Source: Mugil cephalus
Lineage: Eukaryota; Chordata; Actinopteri; Mugiliformes; Mugilidae
Length of the DNA stretch: 64,000 nt
Assembly (NCBI RefSeq): GCF_022458985.1
Contig: NC_061770.1
Location: 2,171,001 to 2,235,000, forward strand
Direction of reading: 5' to 3'
This document shows, piece after piece, positions 32,379 through 53,900 of the stretch. The translations under genes were made by a program, and so were the position numbers. Position 1 is the first letter of the stretch; the number at the start of each line of letters is the position of its first letter. The notes beneath the pieces were generated by a model. It was not told the DNA's origin. It saw only the letters and a program-made list of their open reading frames with translations, and did no database searches.

Positions 32379-32701
32379 CAGGTGTCAAGCATACGGCCTG
32401 CGGACCAAAGGCAGCCCAGCAGAGGGACTAATCTGGCCTGCAGCATGAATTTGCAAAATTACACAGAAGACTGCAATTTTTCAATGAAAATATCATCTAT
32501 TCCTAATTTGTCCACTGTTTTAATAAGGGAAGTAGACAGAACACATTACACTTATTTTTCTTAAGAAACTTTCTGAAGGCTTCACTAAAACAAATGGAAA
32601 AAGTCTGGAGTTGTCGTTATTATCCTGTTATCTTACTGGTCCAGCTAAGATCAAAGTGGGTTGAATGTGGCCCCCAGACTACAATGAGTTTGATACCCCT
32701 G
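32379..32701. mobile_element. hAT-like non-autonomous repeat
   Basis: Starts CAGGTGTCAAGC and ends GAGTTTGATACCCCTG. The ends are roughly inverted, and GGCCTGC- and GTGGCCCCC-type motifs lie inside each end. This resembles the very common fish repeat that begins CAGGGGTGTCAAAC. The family name is a guess. Confidence 0.5.
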
Positions 32702-35046
32702 ATGTAAGTTGACATGCAGAAACCTCAGAAAGCCTAATGTTAGATGTTAAAGACTCAACTTTAAAATTAATAATCAATTCATGTTAAATCAAACACTGCA
32801 CATTTAATATTAATATTCTAATTAATAATTTAAGAAACAGAGACCAATTTAAACTAATTACCAATAGAACATATCATCATTTATTACTAAAAAAAAACAC
32901 TAAAATGTCACCACTAAAAATAAAAATGCATCTATATTTTTAGCATTTTCTATAGATTATCCAGACTGATTGTCAAATGAGATGTGAATGAATGATATAA
33001 ATGTGATAATAGAGGTTTTGCAGAAATATCTCCCTGCCAGACTTAAAATGTCACCATGACAAATGAAAATGAATCATAAATATAATTTGTAAAAAAAAAA
33101 AAAAAAAAAAATGAAAAAAAGTTACCATTTGTATCACTTGCTGCAACAGATGAATAATGCCATTGTCAATGACAGTATCTCACTTCAGAAACATGTGCAA
33201 ACATGACACAAATCAAAAAAGAAGCAGTGAGAGTCTCCATCAGCAGTTCCCTAATACTCTTACTTACTAGGACAGTGTCATCTGTGTAAAGTGTAACATG
33301 TAAAATACCTCTCTGATAGATGGTGATATCGATTCAGGCTCAAATCCAATGCGAGGCAAGAGGTTGCTGTATAGTTTTATCGTTGTCACATCCCAACATA
33401 TGTGGTAAAACAAGCCTTAATAGCAATGAGCCATCCCTTTAACTGCTTCTGACCTCGACGAATGAAAGGAGAACAGGGAGCAGGCAGCAGAGCACAGAGT
33501 GACTCTAAATGATGGGGACAGTGTCGGAGAGCATGCAAATGTCACCATGGATCTTCTAGAGGTGTCACACTGTTGGACACATTGTTGAACGCCGGCCTAA
33601 CCATGAGGGCTCACCCCATGGGAGATGAGTGTCATAGAATATCATGAATAAGAGAGGGAGGGAGGGAAAGACTTTTAGGGCACTCTGACATTAAGCTTGG
33701 TTGGTTCAGTTGAAGAACTTGCTTTCTTTTCACTAATTAAGTGCACCTAAACGCAGAAGAAAGGGGGTTCAGGATGAGACAAGGTAAAATTGGGAAAAAA
33801 AAAAAAACAAACGAAACTGATGGCATGTTCAAACCCCCAAACTCATTTATCCTGAATCACTCACAGCACAAGCCCAGAGATAAGTTCAACACATCATAAA
33901 TCGTGTTCTCTCGTCCCCTCCATGTGATCAGCTCCCGTCTTTTATCAGACAGCTGCTGGCTGGTAGCTGCAGTCCGATAATGGCCTGGACTGTTTACTGA
34001 TCCTCGCAGGAAGCTCACGCTCACATTAAAGTGGCCATGGGATTTTGTGAGTAAAGTCCATAGCTTATGTCTGAGCAAACGCGAGCGAGTGCCGTCGGAG
34101 GGGGGTTATTTGCCTATCATGTGGAGGAATGTAAATTGTCAAACGTGAGTTATGTCTACTTAAAGCACTTCCTACATTCTGTTATTGTGAGACTGGACTT
34201 TTGCACTACTTGGTTTTTTGTTTTTATGTCCTAGTTTTGATTATTTAGGCTTATATAATAATTTCGATTACATTCCATATAAAACACTAAATTATTCAGC
34301 CATTATGCAGCAAACAGTATGTAATAGTTTTTTTGTGTTAGAGTAATTATTGTTTTAATAAGGTCACTATTTTTATGTATACTCACCAAAGCATTTTGTT
34401 TCTGTTTCTCTATTTCAGAAATCATGGTTTATGATGTCAGTATTTCTCAAACATGTGTTTTTAGTTACAGATTCCGTTCAAGTGAGGACAATATTCCCGA
34501 TTCCTGGTCCACATTAATTCAACTCGTCAGTTCTTAGATCTTCACCTTAAAAAACTTTAAGCAGGGACCAGGCTTCATTAAGATGAGCTTGTACCAAAGT
34601 ATCAAATTTGTATGGATAAGTATGGATTTGCTTCATACATTTCAGAAGACAATACGGGTGTAATGATAACAAGATGTGCACATATTCTGGTATATCTCAC
34701 TCAACAGTCAGTTTTATGCAGCTATATTATTGTTTGTTAATTTTGTGTTCTCTATAATATTGTAAAATTTGATTATTTTGGTGGAGGCTTCAGATAAACC
34801 CACAGGGGTTTTCTCCCTCTTCCTGCACTGGAGATTAAACCGTTATCTTTGCCTTGTCTTATTTTTATATTATACAAAATTAAAGGAATAAATGAAAGTT
34901 AGTAAATTAGTTTTTAAGTAGCACTTGAGTGTAATCTGTTTATTCTCTAACAATGTGCAGAACAAAACCTCGAAAGCTGCACATCTTTTAAACGTCTGTC
35001 AACATGCAGCATTGTGTTAGGTTTCAGTTAGAAGTTGTGGACTCAC

Positions 35047-35270
35047 CGCTGGTGGTGGGAGTCTTCTTGTCGTACAGCGTGTCCCAGCGTCTTCTCACTT
35101 TGTTCAGCTTTTACTTTTAGTAATGATGACAGCAGCCCACGCTCTAATCTAATGCACACACACATACACACTCTCGCACAAAGTAAACAGAACCTTTCAA
35201 ATGTGTGTGTTCTTGCTGGACATGTGGGAACCCGACCGAGGACCTTCTCTTCCTGTAAATCTAAAAACAA
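35047..35270 (-). other. nr1h5: possible non-coding first exon of the receptor gene
   Basis: A minus-strand splice donor (CCAGCG|GTGAGT) sits at 35046-35047, and the first coding exon at 31236 begins with an acceptor AG. An upstream exon is therefore expected and this is the best candidate seen. The 5' end is arbitrary. Confidence 0.3.
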
Positions 35271-36899
35271 AACTGACAGCGCAGAGAAGATTCATGGACA
35301 TTTTATCAAGAAGAACTGGAGAAATGGGAAAACAAACCAGGGGAACACTAGGATATGGAGGTGACCGTGTGCATCATAATTTAAAAATTGTTCAGAAATC
35401 TAACATGTCATTGTAATTTTCCCTTATGACAGTTCTTTAATTGTACTGGGGATTTGTACTGGCAACCCCCCATCCCCCTCCCCCACTTGTAAGGAACTAG
35501 ATTCATCTCATTAAGAAATTCCCAGTATATAGTGTTTATAAACAGCCTCTTGTTCGTCCCTGGTGATGGATGGAGGCACCCTATCGCTGGCGCTTCCTGC
35601 TGACTCCCCAACCCTTAAGCCTAACAATCTCTCTGCCACTGTTTCACAACTACACACAGTAACACCCCCCAATACACACGCACACTTACTGGACCCTTGA
35701 TATTTTTTGCTCTGACCTTAATCCCTCAGTGGGTGGGCCCTTACTGTTTTCAGTGTGCGTGACTGCATTAGGTTTAAGAGGGTGGGTGCGTGGGTGTTAT
35801 GAGGGGAGGACAGTGCAACTGAGAGGCCAGTGTGAATCTGCTAATGAAGAAAAACAACATGGCTGTCAAGGCCTCCCAGGAGCAGGTCAAACGCAGTCCC
35901 TGCATGGTGAGGTCAGTGAAGGCAAAAGGTCAAAGTTCAGCATCAAGGCCAAGAACGGGCTGCAAAAAGTGGGAGGTGAAGAGAGTAAACAGTTAGGGAG
36001 GGAGAGCTCCCAGGGAGGTTTTCTTCTCAAGGGGAGCAGGTCCAATAAAAATAATAAATTAGAGCAAGAAAAAAAAACATATATACAGTATGAAATAAGT
36101 GAGATATTCCAGAGAACACTTTAATCTTCACAGAACACTGACCCACCACATATATTTAACATTTCTATAGTAGAAAACTTTGCATCAAAATGTGCAAAAC
36201 AACAAAGATGAAAACGTGTGAATTAAACCAAGTTGTGAGAATCTGAGTGTCTTTTATCACCAGTGCAATAAAAATTGGTCAATCTGCTCTGTAAAAAACT
36301 GAGAATAAAACAATAAGACGACAATTAAAAAGATACCTAAAATGCACAAAAAAAAAGAAATACGCAAAAAAAAAATGTGCTGATTATGGCACTGTGTGAA
36401 ACCATCAATTAAAAGAGACTAAATACAACTTTTTTCATTTCCGATGAGATACATTGTTTATGTGTTGAAAACACAAATGATTTGAGTTACAGGACAAAAT
36501 CCCAGGCACTGTAATGAGATCAGAGTTTGGCAACTTAAAGCCATGGGAATAAATTCAGAGGGACCTCTGTGTGGAATGATAACTCTCACTAGTCTGTACA
36601 TACATTTATATCTAGAGTTCAGGTAGACAGGAAGAGTTTCTCCCCACATTTGAAAAAAAACAACAACAAAAATAACTACAAACTGTCCCTTTAAAACTTA
36701 AAATTAAAAGCACCATAAATCAGCTGAACCAAAGAACTTCACTTCATCTCTGTGCTTTCCAGAAAAATTGTAAACATTGAAGTGGAAAAGAGCACAATAA
36801 ATAAAACCATAAAACTTTTTTTTTTATATCCTGATGTTGTGTTGGAGACGTGATTTGGAGGTGCTTCATTGAGTCCCACCAGTAGCAGTCACTGCTGGT

Positions 36900-44526
<7,627 letters not shown>

Positions 44527-44700
44527 CGCAGAAAAACAACCTCTCAGAGACCGAGGATATAGTACAAACAAGGTGACAAACTGGTAAACAAAAAAACTAG
44601 AGCTGTGCCCCGATGACTGTCGGCACTTTGATAGCGATTGGTTGTTTCTCGCCAACGTCATCAGAATGCGCATTAAGGGCCTTCAAAATAAAGGTTTATG
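44527..44700 (-). promoter_or_regulatory. slc66a1: slc66a1 promoter region
   Basis: Upstream of the MDSQ start on the minus strand. A CCAAT box (ATTGG on the plus strand, 44637-44641) and an adjacent TGACG half-site (CGTCA at about 44656-44660) fit a TATA-less housekeeping promoter. The start of transcription is not visible. Confidence 0.45.
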
Positions 44701-45899
44701 CGTACCTTTCATCAATGCATCAATTTATTAAGACTTACATTAATAAATCAAATTTTAAAAATCTACTTTATACATTGTGTAGATAATTAATTAATATTTT
44801 AGACATTTACATTGTATCAAAATTTCAAGAGCAGAGTTGGAAATCATTATTCATAGATCAGGATATACTTTATAACAAACAGAACATTCTAAGGGGGTAG
44901 AGTACAATTGTCGAACATTTATTAAGACTGTGAAACAAGCTACTGGTATTCTTCTCATGTCCGCAGAAGAGGAGCGACTCGGCGATGCTCCCACATTTCA
45001 CATACTCTCATCACATATCAGCAAGCCTTGTTAAACCGGATTATTTCTCCCCACTTGCTAATTCACTTATTAGTCCTGAGCCGTCATTAGTACTACGGCC
45101 TCTGCATTCTTCAAGCCGACTTTGCATTTTAGTATGCAGCCGTGAGAAAATAAAGTGCCAGAAGGCCTACATCTACTCGAGTAATGTACGAGAACAGCAT
45201 TTTGATTTTCTTTTAATGTTACACACTATAGCAATATATTTTAGGGGGAGATGCTCCACCTTTTACTTTAGAAGTTGTTATTAGTTACTTTAAGCAAGTT
45301 AACACATACAGCATCATAATATAATGGTTATAAATAAATGTGAACCGTTACACAGTAATTTAAGACAATGAAGAGTATAATAAATCTGCTCCATGTCAGT
45401 AAACAACAGCCGCATTTGAGTACTGTTTACAACAGCATAACAATAAAACACTGGAAGAATAGGTGAATAGGTATTTTTACTGATGATACATTATTTTACT
45501 TAAGTCCATTACATAATTTAACCTGAATGTTTATACAAATAATCTGTGTTAACTTTGTGGCAGTTTGCAAGTCTGCAGACCGGCAACTGTTGCTGTCACA
45601 ATAAAACAAAGTTGGTCTCGAAAATGTTTGACAATACAATTCTCACTTTGTGCGACAGGCACATGTTTGTGACATTATTAGAGGAAAGGATGTCAAACAG
45701 AAAAACCTACCTGGAAAAGGGCGATTCAAGCCGACGTTAGGCGTTAAACGAAGAGGAAAAGATAGGAATTGACATGCTAGTTCCGAATTTCTGAAGTGAT
45801 GTAATATAAAAAAGTGTAAGCTGATGCTTAGTCAGACTGACGACTCAGCACCTCTCTCTACTTCCTCACAGCTCGTGCGGTGTATTTTCAGTTCAGAGG

Positions 45900-45907
45900 T
45901 CACGTGA
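45900..45907. promoter_or_regulatory. slc66a1: second TCACGTGA site upstream of slc66a1
   Basis: GTCACGTGAT matches the 10-bp CLEAR consensus at nine of ten positions. It lies about 1.4 kb upstream of the slc66a1 start in a slightly GC-richer patch (GTGGCCGGCC). Confidence 0.35.
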
Positions 45908-45987
45908 TTCTCGTGGCCGGCCTCACCTTTGGACGTTGAGAAGCAGAAGCAGAAGAAAGAAGAGAGAATTGAGAATTGCTTTTAACC

Positions 45988-46150
45988 CAGGGGTGTCAAA
46001 CAGATTTTAGTTTGGGGGTCACATACAGTCCAGTTTAAACTCAAGTTAAATTCAAAGGGAAACCCTTTCTTATAATACTTCTAACATTTTTTCTATCCAG
46101 TTAAATTAAGGTCATCTATACTATAGACATAAAAAATATGGATGATGGTT
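45988..46150 (+). repeat. hAT-like repeat fragment (CAGGGGTGTCAAAC end)
   Basis: Begins CAGGGGTGTCAAACAGATTT and then GGGGGTCACATACAG, the hallmark left end of the same widespread fish repeat class as 32379-32701. The right end is lost. Confidence 0.5.
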
Positions 46151-46209
46151 GCTAGACTTGTAGATAAAACTCAGGCTTTATTTATTCCCTGTACAGTAGC
46201 GAATAATTA

Positions 46210-46870
46210 CAGGTAACTGGCCAAAAGAAAGTCACCACCTGGATTGAACTATGGAAGCCTCCTATGATACTGCATGAGGGGGTTATCCTTCAGCTGGCAA
46301 CAAGTTATTTAACCTGAACTGATGCAATGAGTAGCTTCTCATCTCTTGAGAACAACCAAGTGGAAAGACACATCCAGTGGTCGTGGAAAAGATGTTGGGC
46401 TGTTGACAAGGGTCAAATCATTGTGCAGTGAAACCATCTAAGAGGACTGAAGCAGCAGTGCTATGATCTGGGGTCGACTACCTGAATGTACTCAATGACC
46501 AGGTTATTCAATCAATGGATTTTTCTTCCTTCTCTAATGACACAGCCATATCCAAGGATGACAATGTCAGGATTCATGGGGTTCAAATAGTGAAAGAGTG
46601 GTTCAGGGAGCATGAGACATCATTTTCACACATGGATGGCCACCAGAGTCCAGACCTTAATACCTTGAGAATGTTTGGGATGTGCTGGAGAAGGCTTTGA
46701 GCAGTGGTCAGACTCTCCCATCAATGCAAGATCTATGTGAGAAATTAATGCAATATTTTGAAAGTGTGCTTTTTTTACGCTAACAGCTTGGAGGTTTACG
46801 CATTTGTTGTTAATACAGGCAATGCCTCAATGCAAGATTGATATAATTTGACTTTTTTTGGGCATGAATA
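46210..46870 (+). mobile_element. decayed Tc1-like element fragment
   Basis: Inverted ends GGCCAAAAGAAAGTCA and TGACTTTTTTTGGGC. The interior preserves IVKEWFREHE and QSPDLNT, degraded versions of the last catalytic region of Tc1 transposases. The rest of the coding region is deleted or unreadable. Confidence 0.65.
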
Positions 46871-47429
46871 CAAAAAAATATTTTTATTCTCTATATTATA
46901 TTATATTCTTTATTGTCAAAAATTCAAATTTCTACAAATGAATGTCAGTTTAAAAAATATGATGTAGTGATTTATTTACTGGCTGCAATGACCAAGCTAT
47001 ATCGCATTTCCTCCCCCTTTTATTTATAGAAATACGTTACTGCTACCTGTGTCATACAAACGTGCACATTTGGAAATTCCACTCTTCTTTCTGGAGCAAA
47101 AGTGCTCAAGCTCTGTCAAAGTTGCATAGGGGATGAATTTGAAGAGGCCTTTTCAAGTTCAGCCACAAATTCTCTACTGGATTGAAGGGTGACTCGACTC
47201 GATCACATGCCTTTAAACCATGTCTGTATAGGCCCGCGGACTGTCACAGGAAAAGGGATACTATTTTTACACAATAAAAAGAATTATATCAATGTGAATG
47301 AAAAAATGTTGTTTCTTGAAATTAACAACAATTATGCACATAATGAAATACCATCAAGGATATTTGAGAACATGTTTTTGTGTGTGTAGTTACTGTAAGT
47401 TGCGTCTAGGTCACACAACATATTTTCTT

Positions 47430-47944
47430 TGATATATTTCAACAGCATGTTTTATTGATGACGCACATCTATACTGTAGGAATACCTTCATTGGGCTAGA
47501 TTCTCTTCTTATTTACATATTGTTTCCACAAAGTCATACAAATACTCCATAGGCTTCATGTCAAAAAAACAAATATAATACAGTAAACAGAACCGAGGAT
47601 ATATTGTTTAAGAAAGCAACTGTCACAACCAATCTACAAATGAAAATGAATGATAGAAAAGAAATGATGAGTTGCTAGCTACGGCAAAACAAGTCCAACT
47701 TCAAAATCTGTACACGTCCACGAATGTCCATCAAGTAAGAAGGGAATTTCATTCTTCTCTCTGTCCTTGAATTCTCAGAAAAGCAGACATCTTGTGTGGT
47801 TGACAGCAATTTCAGAGGCAAGGATGAAATAATCCAAGCAGTTCTTACAGAAAATCTCATCCTTCTTGTTTGCATCACAAAAAAAGAAAAAAGTGTGGGA
47901 TGTGAGGAAGACAGTTTTTCCCACTACTTTATTTTTGAGTATTC
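47430..47944 (-). other. trim33: trim33 3' UTR
   Basis: Non-coding stretch after the TGA on the minus strand. AATAAA on the minus strand at 47451-47456 is a suitable polyadenylation signal. Confidence 0.55.
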
Positions 47945-50900
47945 TCACTTGATGTGGACTGTTTTCTCATCCGTTTTCAACCTCTTCCGCCTTGGCTGTA
48001 TGAAGTCCTCCTCAGAGTCGTCCGTGTCATTTTCCTCTTTTGGGTTTTCATCCAGGGACTCGGGTTCAGGTGTTTCAGGGAAGCTTTGTCCTGGAAACAT
48101 CTCCTGCAACTTCTCCTCAAAGTATAGGCTCACTGCCTTGCCGGATATCGCCATCTCTGACCCCACCTGCCGGAGGAGGAAGGGGTAGGAGAAGAAGGGT
48201 GTGAGGAGTGATATGGAGGAAGAAGGTGCGGTTTATCAGGAAGAAGGAATGGATAGAAGTAGGGAGAAGGAAGAGGAGATGAGGAGACAAATTAGATCTG
48301 GTTAAGACTCCCGGTGGCAGGGTGGCCCCGGCTCAACCTTGCTGTACAGAGCAGGGATATCCTGCCGCCCTGTCCCACTTTGGCTCCATGAAGCATTTCC
48401 ACAATTCAGATCAATGTCAGTATCAATAAACAGGGCTGATTTAAAATACCTCTGACTGATGAATTACCCTAAAGAGCTGAAGTACAGTATCTGCAATTTT
48501 GAAGATGTTTCAAACCTTTAATATCAACATGACCATTAAATAATTTCTGACACTACTGACAAAAAAAGCTCAAAAGCTGAAACGGCCTCCATCACAAACT
48601 ACTCCTGAGATAACAATCTCAAGTTAAGACCAAACTGGATTTTAGTTGCACCAAACTGTCCAGGGGAGTCCTGAGTAGCTCCCCTGAGAACTACATACTG
48701 TCTGTTTGTTTGCATCTGCTCCACACCGCCACTAGGAAGACTACAATTCTACCTAGTCATGTGTAAAACGCAACCTCATAGAGGCTCAACAAAACCTGAA
48801 CTTCACTTAAGAGCTACTATTTAACAAAATACTTTTTATTTCTTTATTTATTTAATAATGGTTTCCAATGCTGCATTTATGATTGTTTGCATACGCTAGC
48901 TCGCTCCTCTACTGAGATCTACCCTGGAGGGGGAACTCAACAAGAACCTGAAAAGTGGGTTACTAGAACTGTTCTCAGTTCCTACAGTGTGAACACAAAA
49001 AAGGAAGTTTCCAAAAGCTACAGGAACCATGAAATGATTTTTTTCTGGTCTGAAAGCACCTTGCTTGCTTGTTGGTCTTGAAAACAAATCCTGGAGCAGA
49101 TACAGGACACAAGTTTTAAGTTCAAGTAAATTAAGTAAGTAAATTAAGCTGATAGTCCCTTGATTTGAGAACATTTCCAACATTAAACTGGAGTTTGAAT
49201 TGAACATAAATGCAATACTATGAGGGGCTGTGTGAGCCACAATTCAGTTTGTGCCTCCCACATGCATATACCATCAGTAACATGTATAAGCACTTTACTT
49301 TCAAATGCACACACTTTGTTAACAAGTGAATATTCCTGAAAGTGAAAACAGATGCATGTGAAATAGAAAGAGCATGCGTTTCAAATTAAAATATAAAAAA
49401 TAACAGCAGAGATAAATAAAAATGAAGGCAGAACAAATGTATTACAGAACTGACTATGGTTTGTATAGCTCACTTTAAAACACTTCTATGTTACAGTGAA
49501 AAGACTCATCTTTCAAGACCTCTTGACACCCCGTTTCTTTAGATTAACAAAAAAAATGTCCATCCTTTTCCCTCCTCCATTTTTGTTTTTAAATTATTAT
49601 TTAAAACTGAAATGAAGGGTAAAAACATTTCTTGGAGCCTCAGTGGGAGGAGACAGAATATCTGTGCTCTATTTGAAACGTCTTACCTGGTTATTAATCT
49701 GTTTCTCCTCATCATAAACCTGGATTATTCGAGACATCTAAAAGGGGCAATAACATTACAACAGTGAAGCAGCAGGGGGGGAAGAAAAGAGTTCACAGCA
49801 CAGGCAGGTTAGATTATAACAGATCAGAAATCTGTTTACGGCCCACTGTGCTCCAATATAACGTGTGCATCACCAAGACGTTACTGCAGAAATTAACAGC
49901 AAGAGAAGGTCACAAAATCTATGTGATAAGTTTATAAATTGGCTCTGTGGTACGTTTTTTGTCACCATGCCTGTGACGGTACGTAAAGTATAAATGACAC
50001 ATTTCATTTTTCATCAGTTTTCTTTTCTTACAAGCCAGCGTTTTATGTTCATTTGCCACCAACTGAGGCTGATTCAAAGATTGCCAAAAGCGTGCAAAGC
50101 TATCTTCAAAACAAAAGGCGTCAAATAGAAAAAAAAATATTCTGGTGTGTTTCACACTTTCTGGTTAGTGAACAATTCCATATGCATTTCTTCATAGTTT
50201 TGATATCTTAATCTACAACGTAAGATTAAAATATAAAAACTATGATATCTTAATCTACCATGTAAAAAAATATATTAACATAGTGAATTCCTGAAGTATT
50301 ACTGTGTTTTTAAGGCATTTTGAATCAGCATTAACATCTAGAAGCAATGAACTGCACAGATCATGGATGTAGCAACAGTGATGTCAGGAATCTGTTTACT
50401 GGTTACTGTTCACATGCCTTGGGTTTGTCATTTTGACTGTCACCATCCTGAGGTTTTGGAGCCTGAAGTGATCAAATCTAAACAAATGTGAGGAGAGGAG
50501 GGGAGGGAATGTAGCCTTCAATCACATAACAGCATGAGTTTTACAAACACCACCATTATGTCAGGAAGACACTTTAAACTAGTCACTCATTAGTACAATG
50601 TTTACTGACGCAAAGCTAGTGACAAGTCAGATTGTAAATTCCATACAGTACTCATCATCTTTCTACCAGCCATTAAGGAAGAAGGTGTTTTATACAGTAT
50701 GCCCTGTGAATGAGTCTAACAAAAAGGATGTGGCTCTGACGACTCAGCTGTTTAATATGTTTGAGGAAATTTATTAAGGACTTACTAATGACATTCAGTT
50801 GAGTTGATCTGCTGTATTACAGTAAAATGTGCGATTGTGTGTGTGTGTATGCATGTGTGATTGTTTATGTATGTATGTATGCCTTTCTGTTTGCACATAA

Positions 50901-53900
50901 ACACTTAAATGCTTGATGTAATGATTTCATCCCTGGTCTAAATGGGTGAATGGGTCAGAGACGTCTCCACTGTGCTCCCTCACATCGGACCAGACTTTCA
51001 TTTACATCTTGATTTATTGATTTAGTGACAAGAGACAGAAAAAGGCTTGAATCAAACAAAAGCCCTCCCATCACAGAGATGCTGATTCGCACTGGATTAG
51101 TTTATCATGTTTTTTGTTTTTGTTTTTTTAACTCAAATGACCAGAACACACATACAGCATAACACAATAATCACGATTACAACAACGCACTCTTGCATTC
51201 AACTATAACACTGACTCCCACCTGACAGCTTTCCTGATTTCAGCCAGTTGAGTATAATTGCAAAAATGAATTCACACAGGACTAGTTTTATATGGAAGCT
51301 CTATGGCGCAGTTATTTTATTCTGTATTTGCACAACTTGTGGCCTCTTATGTCATTATTTTTTTTATTATGTAATTTTTTGCAAATATGCTCAATGAAAT
51401 CAGGGAAAGTGTCAGGCTGTGAGTCTGTGTGACAGTTTAATGTCAGAGCGCGTTGTTGGAATTGTGATTATTTTGTTATACTGTATGTGTGTTCTGGTCA
51501 TCTGAGCATGATTAAACATGAACATGATAAAAAAATGTGATAAACTAATCCAATGTGAATCACTGCAAATCCACATCTGTGATTCACTTAAGAATCACAA
51601 CGTTCTGTAAATCAAAGTCTGAATTGATGTTAGGGAGGACAGTGGAAATGACTCTGACCCATTCACTCATCTAGTGGATGAAATCGTTAATTAATCATTA
51701 ATATCTGAATCACAGGACGTCCTCCCAAGCCCCTTTAGGGGCTCTGTAGTTTACTGATTCATTTTGAATCAATACTTTAAATTATTCACATATATCTCAG
51801 TTTTGAATCAATCTGGCTGAAAACTAAAACTAATGTTACTGGTTTCAGAGATTTGTGTTATTTCCACAATTTTAGTTCTACTTTCACATCTTGCATGTGG
51901 TTTTACTTTTTCACAGCGTCTCTCTCTTGTCATACTTTTTAAATCCAATCAGCTTTCAGACCTAACACTGTTCTCTTCTGTCATGTTTTGAATTTCCATC
52001 ACAGTTGTTGCGTGAAACTAGTCTTAAAAGATTTCTAAATGAATGCAGGAAATAGCATGTATTTAAAAGTTGAATTTGAATCTGAAAATGTTAAGTCTTA
52101 TTTATTTCCAACATGTATTCCAAGTGAAGACCTTACTTGCTGTTAATTTAAGATGTATTATTATGTGTGGTGAGGTTTTCCTGCTGTACCCAGAGCCTCT
52201 ACAATTGCTGTTAGCCCTAAAAAGTGATGGACTGCGGTAGCCCAGACATTGCTCCCATGTGCTATTGGAAGATACACTATGTACTGTAGTCAAATAATAG
52301 AGAGTCAATAATAAGTGAGGTGTATGTAACTGTGTTCCAGTACAGAACATAAGCTGTTTCACCCACACCAATGTGAAGTAATAACAAAAATAACACATCC
52401 AGTTTACTGAAAAATACATTCTATCCACCAAGATGAAAAGACATCCATTAAACACACATTTTTTTGTTTATTACTGTGGTGCAGACAGTGTTAATAGGAT
52501 TCAGACAGGGTTCCTGCAGCCAGTGTGAAATGAGCACAGTGACATCTTTACTCTCCATTCTCCAACACAGCCCGTGTTAGTACAAGACTTTGCAGTCACC
52601 TAGTACTCCTTCCTTTCAAATATCAGGCTGTCTTCAGTATGGTGTTAGACTAAGGACTGGCCTGATAGTCTGAGCACAGAGATGGTCGAAACAAGTTTTT
52701 GATTCAGCTGCTGGCTCTCAAAATGTGTCAAATTACATCAGTCTACCCTGTGTCTGCATGCACACACACAAGCAGATGCCATTCCCTGAAGCAGACTCAG
52801 GACTCATGCTGCTCACCTCATTGTACTTTGCACAGTTTCTGAAGACAAGACGCATATCGGACACGAAATCCTGGACAGACGGGTAGTACTGGGAGCTCCG
52901 TAACTGCAGCTTCTTCTTCACCTTTTTCAGGTCCATGGGCTGTTTGATAATCTTGTAGTAGTTGGGCACCTAGGTTTAACAAACAAGATTAAGATAATAT
53001 CTTGAAATATTTCAGAATAACTGTTTTTAAGAGTTTTTTTCTGCTTGCAGTTTCTAGTGGAGATTGACCGATATGGATTTTTTTTTAGGGCCGATACCGA
53101 TATTTCTTTTTTTTTTTTTTTTTTTACATCAGCCTTGGCCGATGGCTGATATGTGCTGTCGATTTTCTGAGCCAATATTCAGAGCGGATACTGCTTTTTG
53201 TCCCTCCATCTACATGATAAAAATCACACAATGACAACAAATGTTACAAGTCTCAATTTAACCAAAAATGTGAACACTTCTTGAACTCAAATATTTAGCA
53301 CTCTAATGCATACATATTAAACAGGTTAAAAGTCACAAGAATTTTCCAGATTCCGGCTGCACGTGCTCTGCTAGAGCAGAGAGGCAATGTATGGGCTACA
53401 TGGGTCTGCAGCATCTCCAGCGGCACAGGGCTGCCTGTGGATGCGACTGCCTGTAAATCTTACTGAGGAAAAAAATATCAGCAAATGCACCTGTGTATCG
53501 GCCAATGCCGATACCAGTAAATCCTACAAATATCAGCCCGATGTATGTAGTTTCTAGTACGTCAGAGCAGGTATGGTAACTCCAAACGCAGAGGTAAGGC
53601 TTCCCAAAGGATTTGGGACACTTGGAAATATAACTTGTGATGTCTTTAGGGGCAGTTTGGGACTGAATACTACAGTTACAACCAAAGGGAGTAAAAATGT
53701 ACTGCAGGTATTTGTAAAAAAAACTTAAAATTAAATCATAAAGTTTCAGAATGTTTCAGGAATATGGAAAAGAATTAAAACAGCATTAGCCATCCATGTC
53801 TCCATTCAGAAGCTCATTTCAGCCTGTCATTTCAACGTCATTAATCAGACACATAATTGTTAGCTGCTTATATTGCATATTCATTTGATACTGATTCATT

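Larger units (their letters stand above)
31237..36899. other. region between the receptor and slc66a1
   Basis: 5.7 kb upstream of the receptor coding exons and downstream of the slc66a1 stop. It holds a candidate receptor leader exon (35047-35270), an hAT-like repeat (32379-32701), a poly(A) run at about 33090-33112 and probably the slc66a1 3' UTR near 36120-36899 (only an ATTAAA-type signal at 36120-36125 was seen). No convincing further gene. Confidence 0.5.
44701..47429. other. slc66a1-trim33 intergenic region
   Basis: The two minus-strand genes are in tandem here, the trim33 3' end facing the slc66a1 5' end. Contains a CLEAR-like site (45900-45907), an hAT-like fragment (45988-46150) and a decayed Tc1 fragment (46210-46870). 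No gene recognised. Confidence 0.6.

Noticed and set aside
35729..36124. 131-codon plus-strand frame
   Set aside because: Low-complexity Gly/Lys/Ser-rich translation, no recognised domain, and it lies in probable untranslated or intergenic DNA.
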